Part shown: piece after piece, positions 8,381-16,624 of the stretch
How positions within the stretch are numbered: the stretch's first letter is position 1
Layout of the letters: each line of letters opens with the position of its first letter
Assembly (NCBI RefSeq): GCF_000688395.1
Contig: NZ_JIAG01000002.1
Coordinates: 186,001 to 250,000, forward strand
DNA length: 64,000 nt
Source: Haematomicrobium sanguinis DSM 21259
GTDB lineage: Bacteria; Actinomycetota; Actinomycetes; Actinomycetales; Micrococcaceae
Reading direction: 5' to 3'
Position numbers and translations under genes: made by a program
Notes under the pieces: generated by a model
What the model was told of the DNA's origin: nothing
The model's input: only the letters and a program-made list of their open reading frames with translations
Database searches by the model: none

Positions 8381-8647
8381 ATGGAAGTGTTCCCCGACTT
8401 CGACGGGCTCGGAGGCATCGGTGATCTGAAACAGGTCATCGGCGCCCTGCTGATGTTCGTGCTCATCGTCGCGGTGCTCATGGTCATCGTCTCGGCGATC
8501 TGCTGGGCGCTGGGCGCCTCGCACGGCAACCACTCGCTTGCCTCCAAGGGCCGGGTCGGGGTGCTCGTCGGCGTCGGCGCCGCCGCGCTCGCCGGCGCGG
8601 GGGTGGCGTGGGTGAACTGGCTCATCGCCCTCGGCCAACAGCTCTGA
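8381..8647 (+). CDS. Small two-TM ICE protein (DUF6112-like), pilin-like copy 1
   Basis: This is an 88-residue protein with two hydrophobic helices (about 17-43 and 61-85) joined by a short polar loop ('GASHGNHSLASKGRVG'). Small two-helix proteins at this place, before the TrbL gene, match DUF6112 members of actinobacterial ICEs. Size and topology resemble VirB2/TrbC pilins, so a role as the channel's pilin-like subunit is inferred. The ATG at 8381 directly follows an alternative GTG at 8378. A hairpin follows the stop, and a paralogue comes next. Confidence 0.7.
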   Translation: MEVFPDFDGLGGIGDLKQVIGALLMFVLIVAVLMVIVSAICWALGASHGNHSLASKGRVGVLVGVGAAALAGAGVAWVNWLIALGQQL

Positions 8648-8663
8648 TCCTCCGTCGCCAGCA

Positions 8664-8696
8664 GGCCCGCTCTCTGCGTTGGGAGCGGGCCTTTCG
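8664..8696 (+). terminator. Intrinsic terminator between the two pilin-like genes
   Basis: GGCCCGCTC (8664-8672) pairs perfectly with GAGCGGGCC (8683-8691) over a 10-base loop, followed by TTTCGT. It lies 17 bases after the first DUF6112-like stop, so it probably attenuates transcription between the first small protein and the downstream channel genes. Confidence 0.75.
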
Positions 8697-8772
8697 TCTG
8701 CCCGGTCTCGCCAGTCGCTCCCTGGTTCACCTCGTCGCCACAAGCCATTCGCTCAGCGAGGGAGTAACCGCC

Positions 8773-9042
8773 GTGATCGACATCGACCCCAACAGCTCGG
8801 GACTGCCCGGCATCGACCAGCTCCGCACCATCGTTGGCGCCGTGATGACGGTCGGCCTCATCCTCTCCGTACTGGCGCTAATCGTCTCCGCGATCGTCTG
8901 GGCCTACGGCGCCAACAGCTCGAACCCGCATCTGGCGGGCAGGGGCAAGCTGGGCGTTCTCATCTCCTGCGGTGCCGCGGTGATCTGCGGCGCGGCGGTG
9001 ACGCTCGTGAACTTCTTCTGGAACGTCGGCCAGGCTGTATAG
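8773..9042 (+). CDS. Small two-TM ICE protein (DUF6112-like), pilin-like copy 2
   Basis: This 89-residue paralogue of the preceding small protein shares the same two-helix plan, with the loop 'GANSSNPHLAGRGKLG' matching 'GASHGNHSLASKGRVG'. The GTG at 8773 is supported by GAGGGAG about 9 bases upstream. It is followed by the TrbL-like gene with a 28-base gap. Two tandem copies separated by a terminator suggest different dosage or distinct major and minor subunits. The VirB2-like role is inferred from topology and gene order. Confidence 0.75.
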   Translation: MIDIDPNSSGLPGIDQLRTIVGAVMTVGLILSVLALIVSAIVWAYGANSSNPHLAGRGKLGVLISCGAAVICGAAVTLVNFFWNVGQAV

Positions 9043-9070
9043 GGCCGCCGGTCACCGCAGGAGATTTGAG

Positions 9071-10402
9071 ATGGGTGTCTGCGACGTTCCCGTGATTTCG
9101 ACCGTCTGCGACGTGGCGGGCGAGGCTGCCGCGACGGTCGTGGCTGCCCCGTTCGACTGGCTCGCCCAGGCGATGGGCGGCGCGGCCGGCTGGCTGATCG
9201 AGGCGATGTGGGCCGTGTTCGACACGACCACGCTGGTCGATGTCCAGACGGACGGGTTCACCAGCGTCTACAACCTGATCTTCGGCATCGGCGTCTTCCT
9301 CGTCCTGATCTTCTTCTGCCTGCAACTCATCACCGGGCTGATCCGCCGCGACCCGACCGCGCTGTCCAGAGCCGCGCTCGGCGCGGCGAAATCGGTGCTG
9401 GGCGCGTTCGTGGTCGTCACGCTGACCGCGCTCGCACTGGAAATCGTGGACCAGCTCAGCATCGGCATCATCCAGACGTCCGGCGAGACCACCGAGACGA
9501 TGGGCGACAAGATCATCCTGCTCGCCGCCGGGCTCAGCGGCATCAACATCGCCGCGCCCGGCGTCGGCGCGATCGTCACGATCTTCCTGGCCGGGCTGAT
9601 GATCGCCGCCGTCGCGATCGTCTGGTTCAGCCTGCTGATCCGCAAGGCGCTGCTGCTGGTCGGCGTGGTGCTGGCACCGATCGCGTTCGCCGGCGCGTCC
9701 TGGGACGCCACCAAAGGATGGATCGGGAAATGGGCGGCGTTCGTGATCGCCCTCATCATCAGCAAGCTCGTGCTCGTCGTCATCTTCTTGCTGGCGATCA
9801 CGCAGATCGCCACCCCGATCGAGCTGGACATCGCCGCCGTCACCGAACCGATCACCGGCATCGTGCTCATGGGCATCGCGGCCTTCGCGCCCTACATGGT
9901 CTACCGCTTCGTGTCGTTCGTGGGCTTCGACCTGTACCAGCAGATGGGCACCGAGCAGGAGGCCAAGAACGCGCTCAACCGTCCCGTCCCGATCCCCTCC
10001 AAGCCCCAAGGCGGCGGCGAGCCCAAGAAGGTTCTCGAAGACCCCAATGACGGCGCGTCGGACGCAGGATCAGGTGGCACGCCTCCGCCGTCGCCCGCCC
10101 CGGCGCAGGCACCTGCCGCGGCCGGCGGTGAAACCGTGGGCGCCGAAGCCGGCGCCTCCGCCGCGGGCGCGGGACCGGCGGCAGCCGTCGTGGTCGGAGC
10201 GAAGGTCGCCAAGGATGCCGCCGAGGCCGGGCCGAAGGCCGGGCACGCGGTGGCCGGTCAGGCCGAGACCGCCGCCGACGCCGCAGGCGGGCAGAACGGC
10301 GGCACCCCGCCGCCGTCGCAGACGCCCCCGCCGTCCACGCCGCAGCCGAGGACGCCCACGGAGCCGTCCAACCCCACGGCATCGCCGTGGGGCAAGGAGT
10401 GA
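9071..10402 (+). CDS. TrbL/VirB6-like conjugation channel protein
   Basis: This 443-residue polytopic protein has about six membrane segments between residues 65 and 285 (including 'IFGIGVFLVLIFFCLQLITG' and 'GLMIAAVAIVWFSLLIRKAL'). The segment 'LVGVVLAPIAFAGASWDATK' is characteristic of the TrbL/VirB6 core. A long Pro/Ala-rich cytoplasmic tail (about 310-443) ends the protein. VirB6/TrbL forms part of the inner-membrane channel. AGGAGA lies just before the ATG. The SCO6880-type gene starts 6 bases after its stop, so both are in one transfer operon. Confidence 0.88.
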   Translation: MGVCDVPVISTVCDVAGEAAATVVAAPFDWLAQAMGGAAGWLIEAMWAVFDTTTLVDVQTDGFTSVYNLIFGIGVFLVLIFFCLQLITGLIRRDPTALSRAALGAAKSVLGAFVVVTLTALALEIVDQLSIGIIQTSGETTETMGDKIILLAAGLSGINIAAPGVGAIVTIFLAGLMIAAVAIVWFSLLIRKALLLVGVVLAPIAFAGASWDATKGWIGKWAAFVIALIISKLVLVVIFLLAITQIATPIELDIAAVTEPITGIVLMGIAAFAPYMVYRFVSFVGFDLYQQMGTEQEAKNALNRPVPIPSKPQGGGEPKKVLEDPNDGASDAGSGGTPPPSPAPAQAPAAAGGETVGAEAGASAAGAGPAAAVVVGAKVAKDAAEAGPKAGHAVAGQAETAADAAGGQNGGTPPPSQTPPPSTPQPRTPTEPSNPTASPWGKE

Positions 10403-10408
10403 CCACCC

Positions 10409-11875
10409 ATGCCCACCACGGACCAGAAGACACCCGGTAGCGAGCTGACGCCGATGAAGTTCAGCCGACTCACCCGCCGAGGGGTGCTGCTCGGCCTCTC
10501 GGTCGCGCAGCTCATCACCCTCGGCATCGGCGGCCTGGCGCTGCTGGCCGCGTTCTACGGCGGCGCCGGGATGCTGCTGGTCTACACCGCCCCGGTCTGG
10601 CTGCTCGCGGTCGTGCTGACCTGGGTGCCCATCGCTGGGAGGCCGATGGTCGAATGGCTCCCTGTCGCGCTCTGGTGGCTGTGGCGCTCCACCGGCGGGC
10701 AACTGCTCTACCGGCGGCGGATCGTCAAGCCCCGCCCTGCCGGAAGTCTCGCGCTGCCCGGTGACATGGCCCGGCTTCGGGAGCACCTGGACCCCGAGAC
10801 CGGGGCGTGCATGATCCACGACCCCCGCCAGGCAACCTTGACGGTCGTGACGGAAGTGACCCATCCGGCATTCATCCTGCTCGACCCCGGCGAGCAAGAG
10901 CGCCGCGTCACCTCCTGGGGGCGAGTGCTCGCCACGGTCTGCCGGTCCGGGCGGATCGCGACCCTGCAAGTGCTCGAACGAACCCTGCCCGACTCCGGTA
11001 GCGGGCTGGCCGAGTGGTGGGCCGAGCACGGCACCGACGACGGCTCCTGGGCCGCGACCACCTACCGCGAACTGATCGAGCGGGCCGGCCCCGCCGGGGA
11101 ACGGCACGCCACCACGGTCAGCCTCTCCCTGGACATGAAGGTCGCCTCCCGGCAGATCAGGACCGCCGGCGGCGGCATCCGCGGCGCCGCCGCGGTGCTC
11201 CGGCAGGAGATGGCGACGCTGGTCGCCGCGCTGCGTTCGGCGGACTTGACCCCTTCGGGGTGGCTCGGCCCCGGTCAGGTCGCGGTCATCCTCCGCTCGG
11301 CGTATGACCCGGCCGTGGCCGCCACCTTGGAGCGCCACGGGCGGCTCGGGCAGGAGCTCGCCGCCGCCGGCCCGGTCGCGGTCACCGAGACCTGGGGCAA
11401 CCTGCGCACCGACTCCGCCTGGCACACCGTGCTGTGGGTCTCGGAGTGGCCCCGCAGCCTCGTCTATCCGGGGTTCCTCGCGCCGGTGCTGCTCTCCACC
11501 GGCATCCAACGGGCTGTGTCGCTGATCTACACCCCGATGCGCTCGGACCAGGCGGCCCGCGACATCCGCAAGAAGAAGGTCGAACACATCTCCGATGCGG
11601 CCCAGCGCGCCCGAATCGGGCAGATCGAGGACGCCGCGCAGACCGCCGAATACCAAGACGTTCTCCAGCAGGAAGCCGACCTGACCGCCGGCCACGGGAT
11701 TCTACGGGTCTCCGGGCTCATCTCCGTCTCCGCCCCCAGCGTCGACGAGCTGGAAGCCGCAGTCGCCGCGATCGAACAAGCCTCGATCCAAGCCTCCTGC
11801 GAGACCCGAAGGCTCGTCGGCCAGCAAGCCGTCGCGTTCACGGCGGCCGCGCTGCCGCTGTGCCGCACGGTGTGA
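10409..11875 (+). CDS. SCO6880-family T4SS protein (PrgI/VirB3 plus VirB4 N-domain type)
   Basis: This 488-residue protein has two membrane helices near the N-terminus (about 28-70), as in PrgI/VirB3-type proteins. A large soluble part follows that resembles the N-terminal non-ATPase domain of VirB4, including the segment 'RQIRTAGGGIRGAAAVLRQE'. The whole arrangement matches the SCO6880 family found next to a separate VirB4 ATPase in actinobacterial ICEs. No Walker motif is present, so it likely works with the ATPase at 13.2 kb, as a split VirB4. Confidence 0.82.
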   Translation: MPTTDQKTPGSELTPMKFSRLTRRGVLLGLSVAQLITLGIGGLALLAAFYGGAGMLLVYTAPVWLLAVVLTWVPIAGRPMVEWLPVALWWLWRSTGGQLLYRRRIVKPRPAGSLALPGDMARLREHLDPETGACMIHDPRQATLTVVTEVTHPAFILLDPGEQERRVTSWGRVLATVCRSGRIATLQVLERTLPDSGSGLAEWWAEHGTDDGSWAATTYRELIERAGPAGERHATTVSLSLDMKVASRQIRTAGGGIRGAAAVLRQEMATLVAALRSADLTPSGWLGPGQVAVILRSAYDPAVAATLERHGRLGQELAAAGPVAVTETWGNLRTDSAWHTVLWVSEWPRSLVYPGFLAPVLLSTGIQRAVSLIYTPMRSDQAARDIRKKKVEHISDAAQRARIGQIEDAAQTAEYQDVLQQEADLTAGHGILRVSGLISVSAPSVDELEAAVAAIEQASIQASCETRRLVGQQAVAFTAAALPLCRTV

Positions 11876-11922
11876 CCGGCGCGCTCACCTGGCAGGCATC
11901 CCACCCTCGTTGAAGGAGGCCC

Positions 11923-12723
11923 ATGATGCCGACATACACGAACCCGACCAGCGATGCCAGCGATGCCTACGAGGCGTTGCGCGGTCTGGCTCACGCCAGC
12001 CGTAGCTTCGAGGACCCGTCCGAGACCTACGTGGTGATCGGTGAGCTGTTGGGCGGGCTGCGATCGCTGCGGCAGGTGCTCGACCAGCTCGCCGCCGCCC
12101 ATCTGAGCCGGCAGCATCACGTCACCGACGAGTCCCGCGAGTACAGCGGCGGTGCGGCCGAGGCGCTGGCCGCAGCGGATGAGCTGCACCAGGCCGGCAC
12201 GCTCATCGACCAGGCCGACGACCGCCTGAGCGCGGCCATGACCCACTCGGGCCGGATCGTGTGGAACCCGCAGGACCGGATGGTGGAGCGGTGGGTTGGC
12301 GTCGTGTTCCTCCAAGGCGAGGAAACCGACCGGGTGATCGACCTCATCGACGCCCACGGGGTCGAGGCGGGGATCGAGCATCTGTCGGCGTGGGACTACG
12401 GCGAGGAGACCACGAACGCCGCCTTGGAGAACGGCGACGTTCACGACACCGCCCCGGTCTATCCCGGTGACCGGCAGGCCGAGACCGGCGACTACGCGAT
12501 GACCTACAACGCGATGGCCGGGCACGTCGCCCTGTACCGGCGGCACCTGATCCGTGCCGAGGACGCCATCGACAAAGAAGCAGGGGCGCACGTCCCGGCC
12601 CGCCGCCCGACGACAGGCCGTGAGCGAGAGACGGCCGGGCGGCGTAGCGCCGTCCGTGACGGGGGCTGGTTCGAGCATCCCGGCGTCGCCGCCGTCAAGC
12701 AGGCCCGCGGGCTGTCGCTCTGA
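11923..12723 (+). CDS. ICE backbone protein of unknown function
   Basis: This 266-residue soluble, acidic protein has a strong AAGGAGG site 6-10 bases before the ATG. Predicted helices fill the first half ('GELLGGLRSLRQVLDQLAAA'). The C-terminal tail contains 'GWFEHPGVAAVKQARGLSL', a short motif echoed at the end of the next gene ('SSWFDRPAGGWVSGTRGRSL'), which hints at a shared docking tail. Its place between the SCO6880-type gene and the VirB4 gene suggests a transfer accessory role; function is unknown. Confidence 0.7.
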   Translation: MMPTYTNPTSDASDAYEALRGLAHASRSFEDPSETYVVIGELLGGLRSLRQVLDQLAAAHLSRQHHVTDESREYSGGAAEALAAADELHQAGTLIDQADDRLSAAMTHSGRIVWNPQDRMVERWVGVVFLQGEETDRVIDLIDAHGVEAGIEHLSAWDYGEETTNAALENGDVHDTAPVYPGDRQAETGDYAMTYNAMAGHVALYRRHLIRAEDAIDKEAGAHVPARRPTTGRERETAGRRSAVRDGGWFEHPGVAAVKQARGLSL

Positions 12724-12764
12724 CATAGCCACCACGGAGACGTGCCGGCGCGCACCTGCCCGCC

Positions 12765-13232
12765 ATGAACAGCGCAGACCCCACCGCTTCGATGTCCCGG
12801 CACGTCGGGACGCTCACCTTGACCGTCTGGCCGGACTCGCCGCTGGGCGAGCACCAGCGATATGCCTACCGCATCGAGGACACCGCGACCGGGCAGACGC
12901 TCGTCGGCCGGGACCTGTTCACCGGCGCCGGAGCGCCGGTCGCCCCGGACCGCGCGATGCGCGACCTCGCCGCCTTCCTGGCAGCGGCCGGCGACGCCCG
13001 CCAGTACGCCATCGACAACCCCGGCAGCAGGCCCGAGCATGAGTGCCTGTTTCCCGGATGGGTCGCGGAGGCCGCTCGCCAGAACGCGGACGCGCTGGCA
13101 CCGCTCGGCATCGAGGGCCCGCCGCAGCCCAAGCCGGACATGCCACAGCAGCCTCGCCCGGCGCCGGACTCGTCATGGTTCGACCGTCCCGCCGGCGGTT
13201 GGGTCTCCGGGACGCGGGGGCGGTCGTTGTGA
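12765..13232 (+). CDS. ICE accessory protein of unknown function
   Basis: This 155-residue soluble protein has a beta-rich N-terminal segment ('GTLTLTVWPDSPLGEHQRYA'), a central helical region and a Pro-rich linker before the tail 'SSWFDRPAGGWVSGTRGRSL'. Its stop overlaps the GTG start of the VirB4 ATPase gene (GTGA at 13,229-13,232), so the two are translationally coupled. Function is unknown; the coupling suggests a partner of the ATPase. Confidence 0.68.
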   Translation: MNSADPTASMSRHVGTLTLTVWPDSPLGEHQRYAYRIEDTATGQTLVGRDLFTGAGAPVAPDRAMRDLAAFLAAAGDARQYAIDNPGSRPEHECLFPGWVAEAARQNADALAPLGIEGPPQPKPDMPQQPRPAPDSSWFDRPAGGWVSGTRGRSL

Positions 13233-14713
13233 GCCGGGGCGAGAAGCTGCACACCGCTGTCCTCGTCACTCCCGCCTCGGAGCGGCGCCGGCTGCGCAAG
13301 CAGCGGCGGCAAGCCGCCGCCCGCCTCGTCGCCGAGCAGCGTCACGTCGAGAAGGAAGCGGCCCAGGCCAAGGCCGCCGCCGAACGGGCTGAACGCCGTG
13401 CCACGGTCTACCTGCCCGCCGCCGGCGAGCCCGGCCCGGCCGCGCTGAGGACACCGGGCCACTTCCGGGTGGCCCGGCATCAGGACACCAGCGCCGTGCT
13501 CGCCGGGCAGTACCCGTTCCTGGCCGAAGCCGGGCTCGGAGCCGCGGGAATCTTCATCGGCCAAGACCTCTACAGCGGCTCCTCGTTCGTGTACGACCCG
13601 TGGGAGTTGTACCGCAGGGGCATCATCACCGCGCCGAACCTGATCTTGGCGGGGATCGTCGGGTCCGGGAAATCGTCGCTCGCCAAGAGCCTCTACACCC
13701 GCAGTCTGCCCTTCGGGTACCGCGTCTATGTCCCCGGCGACCCCAAAGGCGAGCACTCCGGCGTCGCCGAAGCAGTCGGCGGGAAAGCGATCATCCTCGG
13801 GCACGGGATGGGCAACAGGCTCAACCCCTTGGATGAGGGCTACCGGCCCGGCGGCCTGTCCGACCAGGAGTGGGCCACCACCCTCGCCGCGCGACGCCGC
13901 GATCTGCTCGGAGCCTTGACGGAGACGGTGCTGGATCGGCGGTTGGCGCCGTTGGAGCACACCGCGATCGACACCGCCCTGGCCGGCGCGGTCCGCGACG
14001 CGGACGTGCCGATCCTGCCGATGGTGGTCGACCGGCTGCTGCGCCCCGACCCTGCCGACGACCCGGACGGCCGGCTCACCGAGGACGGCCGCCAGGTCGG
14101 CCACGCGCTGCGCCGCCTGGTGGCCGGGGACCTGGCCGGCCTGTTCGACGGGCCGAGCACCGTCAGGTTCGACCCGTCGCTGCCGATGGTCAGCCTCGAT
14201 CTTTCGCGCGTCACCGAGAACAGCACGTTGATTTCGGTGCTGATGACCTGCTCGTCGGCATGGATGGAAGCCGCCCTGCTCGACCCCAACGGGGGCCGCA
14301 GATGGGTCGTCTACGACGAGGCATGGAGGCTCATGTCCCACCCGGCGCTCCTGCGCAGGATGGACGCCCACTGGCGTCTCGCCCGGCACTACGGGCTGGC
14401 CAATCTCTTGGTGTTCCACAAGCTCACCGACTTGGAGAACGTCGGCGATGCCGGATCGGCGAACCGGGCGCTGGCGAACAGCCTGCTGGCAAACGCGGAG
14501 ACGAAGATCGTCTACCGGCAGGAGACCGATCAGCTCGGCCCCACCGCCGTCGCGCTCGGGCTGACCGGCACCGAACGCCGCCTGCTGCCCGGACTCGGCA
14601 CCGGGCAAGGGCTCTGGCGGATCAAGGACCGGGCCTTCGTCGTGCAGCACCAACTCCACCCCGCCGAGCTCGCCGCGTTCGACACCACCGCCCGCATGAC
14701 CGGCAAAGGCTAG
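13229..14713 (+). CDS. VirB4/TraC-type conjugation ATPase
   Basis: This 494-residue AAA+-type motor has the Walker A sequence 'GIVGSGKSSL' at residues 142-151 and a Walker B-like 'WVVYDEAWRLM' near residue 360. A charged coiled-coil-like N-terminus (about 15-60, Arg/Ala/Glu-rich) precedes the ATPase core. It lacks the large VirB4 N-terminal domain, which the SCO6880-type protein upstream can supply. VirB4 ATPases power pilus assembly and substrate transfer at the inner membrane. The GTG at 13,229 was chosen for its overlap with the upstream stop. It is the last backbone gene before a 3.5-kb cargo block. Confidence 0.87.
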   Translation: MSRGEKLHTAVLVTPASERRRLRKQRRQAAARLVAEQRHVEKEAAQAKAAAERAERRATVYLPAAGEPGPAALRTPGHFRVARHQDTSAVLAGQYPFLAEAGLGAAGIFIGQDLYSGSSFVYDPWELYRRGIITAPNLILAGIVGSGKSSLAKSLYTRSLPFGYRVYVPGDPKGEHSGVAEAVGGKAIILGHGMGNRLNPLDEGYRPGGLSDQEWATTLAARRRDLLGALTETVLDRRLAPLEHTAIDTALAGAVRDADVPILPMVVDRLLRPDPADDPDGRLTEDGRQVGHALRRLVAGDLAGLFDGPSTVRFDPSLPMVSLDLSRVTENSTLISVLMTCSSAWMEAALLDPNGGRRWVVYDEAWRLMSHPALLRRMDAHWRLARHYGLANLLVFHKLTDLENVGDAGSANRALANSLLANAETKIVYRQETDQLGPTAVALGLTGTERRLLPGLGTGQGLWRIKDRAFVVQHQLHPAELAAFDTTARMTGKG

Positions 14714-14779
14714 AGCCGTCGCCCGCGATCGATTCCCATTCTACGCCTGTCCGCATAGCGTCCCGCTTACGCTGGAAGC

Positions 14780-15290
14780 ATGGCTGTGGACCCCGCACTT
14801 TCCGAGCTCGCTCGCCCGATTGAGGACGGACAGCCGTGGCCGCGGCCTGCGTGCCCCAAGTGCCAGACCGGATACATCGGATTCTCAGCGCCCACCGAGG
14901 ATGAAGGACACGATTCAGCTTCCGCGCGCAACCACCCTGCGTTCGAGCCGGAGTGGATTTCCGGCACGTTTGTCGTCCGCGGTCAGTGCGAGAATCCCGA
15001 GTGTCGACAGGCTGTGCACGGCACGGCGACTATCGCGTGGACTACTCCCACAGGTCGAACCGCGATGATTTCGAGTACCAAGGCATCGCCTATTCCTCGT
15101 ACTACACTGTGACGCACCTGCATCCGCCGATGCTGATAATGCCGATCCCGAGATAGGCACCCGACGAAGTAAGAGAGGGTGTGCTGCGCGCTTCTCGCGT
15201 GCTTTTCGCTGATCCTGGTCTGGCCGCAACTGCGCTGCGTGCCACGGTGGAACGGTTCTTGACTTCAGAAGGAATCTCTGCAACTCGACC
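14780..15290 (+). pseudogene. DUF4145-like zinc-ribbon protein, broken by frameshift and stop
   Basis: The first frame reads a zinc-ribbon start ('CPKCQTGYIGF', 'CENPECRQAV'). A short tandem duplication (GCACGGCACGG, 15,016-15,026) then shifts the frame. The continuing frame reads 'GDYRVDYSHRSN' and 'SSYYTVTHLHPPMLIMPIPR', meets TAG at 15,154-15,156, and resumes with 'APDEVREGVLRASRVLFADP' and 'ATALRATVERFL'. This order of ribbon, middle domain and helical end fits DUF4145-type proteins. Reading is lost near 15,290, where a P450 fragment begins. The gene is dead cargo in the ICE. Confidence 0.6.
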
Positions 15291-15497
15291 ATCTGGGCAA
15301 TTTCGGAACGCGCAGGCGGTGGATTCTACGAGGACGGCCACCGCTGCCCGGGTGAACCGGCGACGGTGGACCTCCTCGCTTCCGCTGCGGGACGGTTGGC
15401 CGCTGCGGAGTACACAGTCCCAGGCCAGGACTTTCGGGTCGACTTGCGGCGTTTCCCGGCACAACCAGAAGACGGGTTCGTGCTCATCCCCGCGTGA
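15291..15497 (+). pseudogene. C-terminal fragment of a CYP152-like P450 peroxygenase
   Basis: One frame reads 'ERAGGGFYEDGHRCPGEP', which carries the heme-thiolate Cys motif. It continues through 'YTVPGQDFRVDLRRFPAQPE' and 'DGFVLIPA' to a TGA at 15,495. The GHRCPGE heme loop and the R-x-P-x-x-P-x-x-GF end are typical of CYP152 fatty-acid peroxygenases rather than ordinary P450s. Only about 65 to 70 residues of some 410 are present, with no start, so this is a remnant fused to the broken DUF4145-like gene by deletion or recombination. Confidence 0.6.
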
Positions 15498-15526
15498 CCA
15501 GGTCTCGCGGGGATGAGCACGAACCC
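15474..15526. repeat. Perfect 21-bp inverted repeat
   Basis: The arms at 15,474-15,494 and 15,506-15,526 are exact reverse complements (left arm begins GGGTTCGTGCTC, right arm ends GAGCACGAACCC) around an 11-base spacer. The left arm is the end of the P450 fragment's coding sequence and the stop lies in the spacer. No T-run follows, so a standard terminator is doubtful. Confidence 0.8.
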
Positions 15527-15585
15527 CTGAAACCGAGGCGCAACCTGGCTTTGGAGACCCCAGTTCGCTTTGTCTTCTTCATGCG

Positions 15586-16191
15586 TCAGAGCCCGAATGC
15601 CCCGCCGCTGATCAGGATGAAGATGCCCAGGCCGATGAGAACGATTGGGAACAGGATGTGCTCCCAGCGTTCCAGGATTTCCGCGATCCGACGTCTGGTG
15701 GCGATGAATTTGGCCACGAACACCAGGACCGCAACGAGAGCGAGGAACACAACACAGTATGCGACCACGGCGGCAGGCCCCACACTGAGGAAAACTGGAA
15801 CGTAAACACCGATGTTGTCCCCGCCGTTGGCGAAGGTGACTCCTGCCACGGCCCAGACAGCGACCTTCCTGCCTTCAATCTTGCCCTCATCATCGTCGTC
15901 ATCGTCATGCCGCCGACGCCACGCCTGCCAGGCCGCCCATAGCCCCAATCCCAAGGGGATCAGGCCGAAGTATGGGATGACCTCAGGAGGCAGGAACGCT
16001 CCGGCGCCGAGGGCTACGAGTACGGCAGCGCCGAGAATACCTGCGAACCCCAGATACTGTCCAACTAGGATCCGAACCGTCGTGCCTCGCTGCCCTGCAC
16101 CCCGGGCGAAGAACAGTGAGAGCACGATGATGTCGTCGATATTCGTGGCAAGGAACAGGCCGATCGCTTGCAGGATCGAGAGCAGGATCAT
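15586..16191 (-). CDS. cadD: CadD-family cadmium resistance transporter
   Basis: This protein of about 201 residues has five to six membrane helices and the family's start 'MILLSILQAIGLFLATNIDD', plus the second Asp-containing motif 'GVTFANGGDNIGVYVPVF'. A loop between helices carries a metal-binding-like 'RRHDDDDDDE' cluster. CadD proteins remove cadmium from the cytoplasm. I use the ATG at 16,191, which overlaps the stop of the regulator gene upstream (16,188); an earlier in-frame ATG at 16,212 is possible. The regulator and transporter form a two-gene operon on the minus strand. Confidence 0.88.
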   Translation of the reverse strand: MILLSILQAIGLFLATNIDDIIVLSLFFARGAGQRGTTVRILVGQYLGFAGILGAAVLVALGAGAFLPPEVIPYFGLIPLGLGLWAAWQAWRRRHDDDDDDEGKIEGRKVAVWAVAGVTFANGGDNIGVYVPVFLSVGPAAVVAYCVVFLALVAVLVFVAKFIATRRRIAEILERWEHILFPIVLIGLGIFILISGGAFGL

Positions 16192-16544
16192 ATGTGCACC
16201 TCCGCCGTGCATTCCGAAACAGCGCAGGAAGGGTCGATGCAGGTCGCTTCGTGATCCACAGCCAAGGTCGTATCCAGCAGAGCGGTAAGCGCACGGGTGA
16301 GACGGGGGTCTGCGACCTCGTACCGCGTTCGGCGGCCCTGAGGTTCGGCCACGACGATGCCGCAGTCGCGAAGGCAGGTCAGGTGGTTAGAAACGTTGGA
16401 CGGACTGAGATCCAGATCGCGGGCCAGTGCCGCAGGATAGATCGGGCCGTCAAGCAGGGTCATGAGAATGCGTGAACGTGTCGGGTCGGCCATTGCTCGG
16501 CCGAGCCGGTTCATCACGTCCAATCGATCGGTTATAGTCAGCAC
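16188..16544 (-). CDS. cmtR: CmtR-like ArsR/SmtB metal sensor
   Basis: This 118-residue winged-helix repressor begins at GTG 16,544 ('LTITDRLDVMNRLGRAMADP'). It contains 'SPSNVSNHLTCLRDCGIVVA', where the two Cys of 'TCLRDC' match the Cd/Pb ligands of mycobacterial CmtR in the recognition helix. The Cys-rich tail ('HEATCIDPSCAVSECTAEVH') can supply the third ligand. It should repress the cadD operon until cadmium or lead binds. Sequence upstream of the start remains open but runs into the inserted IS and is not part of the gene. Confidence 0.88.
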   Translation of the reverse strand: MLTITDRLDVMNRLGRAMADPTRSRILMTLLDGPIYPAALARDLDLSPSNVSNHLTCLRDCGIVVAEPQGRRTRYEVADPRLTRALTALLDTTLAVDHEATCIDPSCAVSECTAEVHI

Positions 16545-16552
16545 CCAATGAA

Positions 16553-16572
16553 CATACACGCTTCGCTGTATG
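16553..16572. promoter_or_regulatory. Candidate CmtR operator
   Basis: CATACA (16,553-16,558) and TGTATG (16,567-16,572) form an inverted repeat just upstream of the cmtR start, a usual place for an ArsR-family operator. The IS3 element begins 20 bases further upstream at 16,592, so any promoter must fit in 47 bases or come from the IS end. Confidence 0.45.
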
Positions 16573-16624
16573 ATTGCCAAAACCGTTCCTTGGGCGTGAG
16601 GAACGAACTGGTGACAGTTTCGGT

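Noticed and set aside
12866-14659. A 597-codon minus-strand frame opposite the VirB4 gene
   Set aside because: It is a shadow of the Walker-motif protein; no start signal and no family.
15474-15526. Possible CRISPR repeat, because GTGCTCATCCCCGCG resembles type I-E repeat halves
   Set aside because: There is one inverted pair with no direct repeats, spacers or cas genes.
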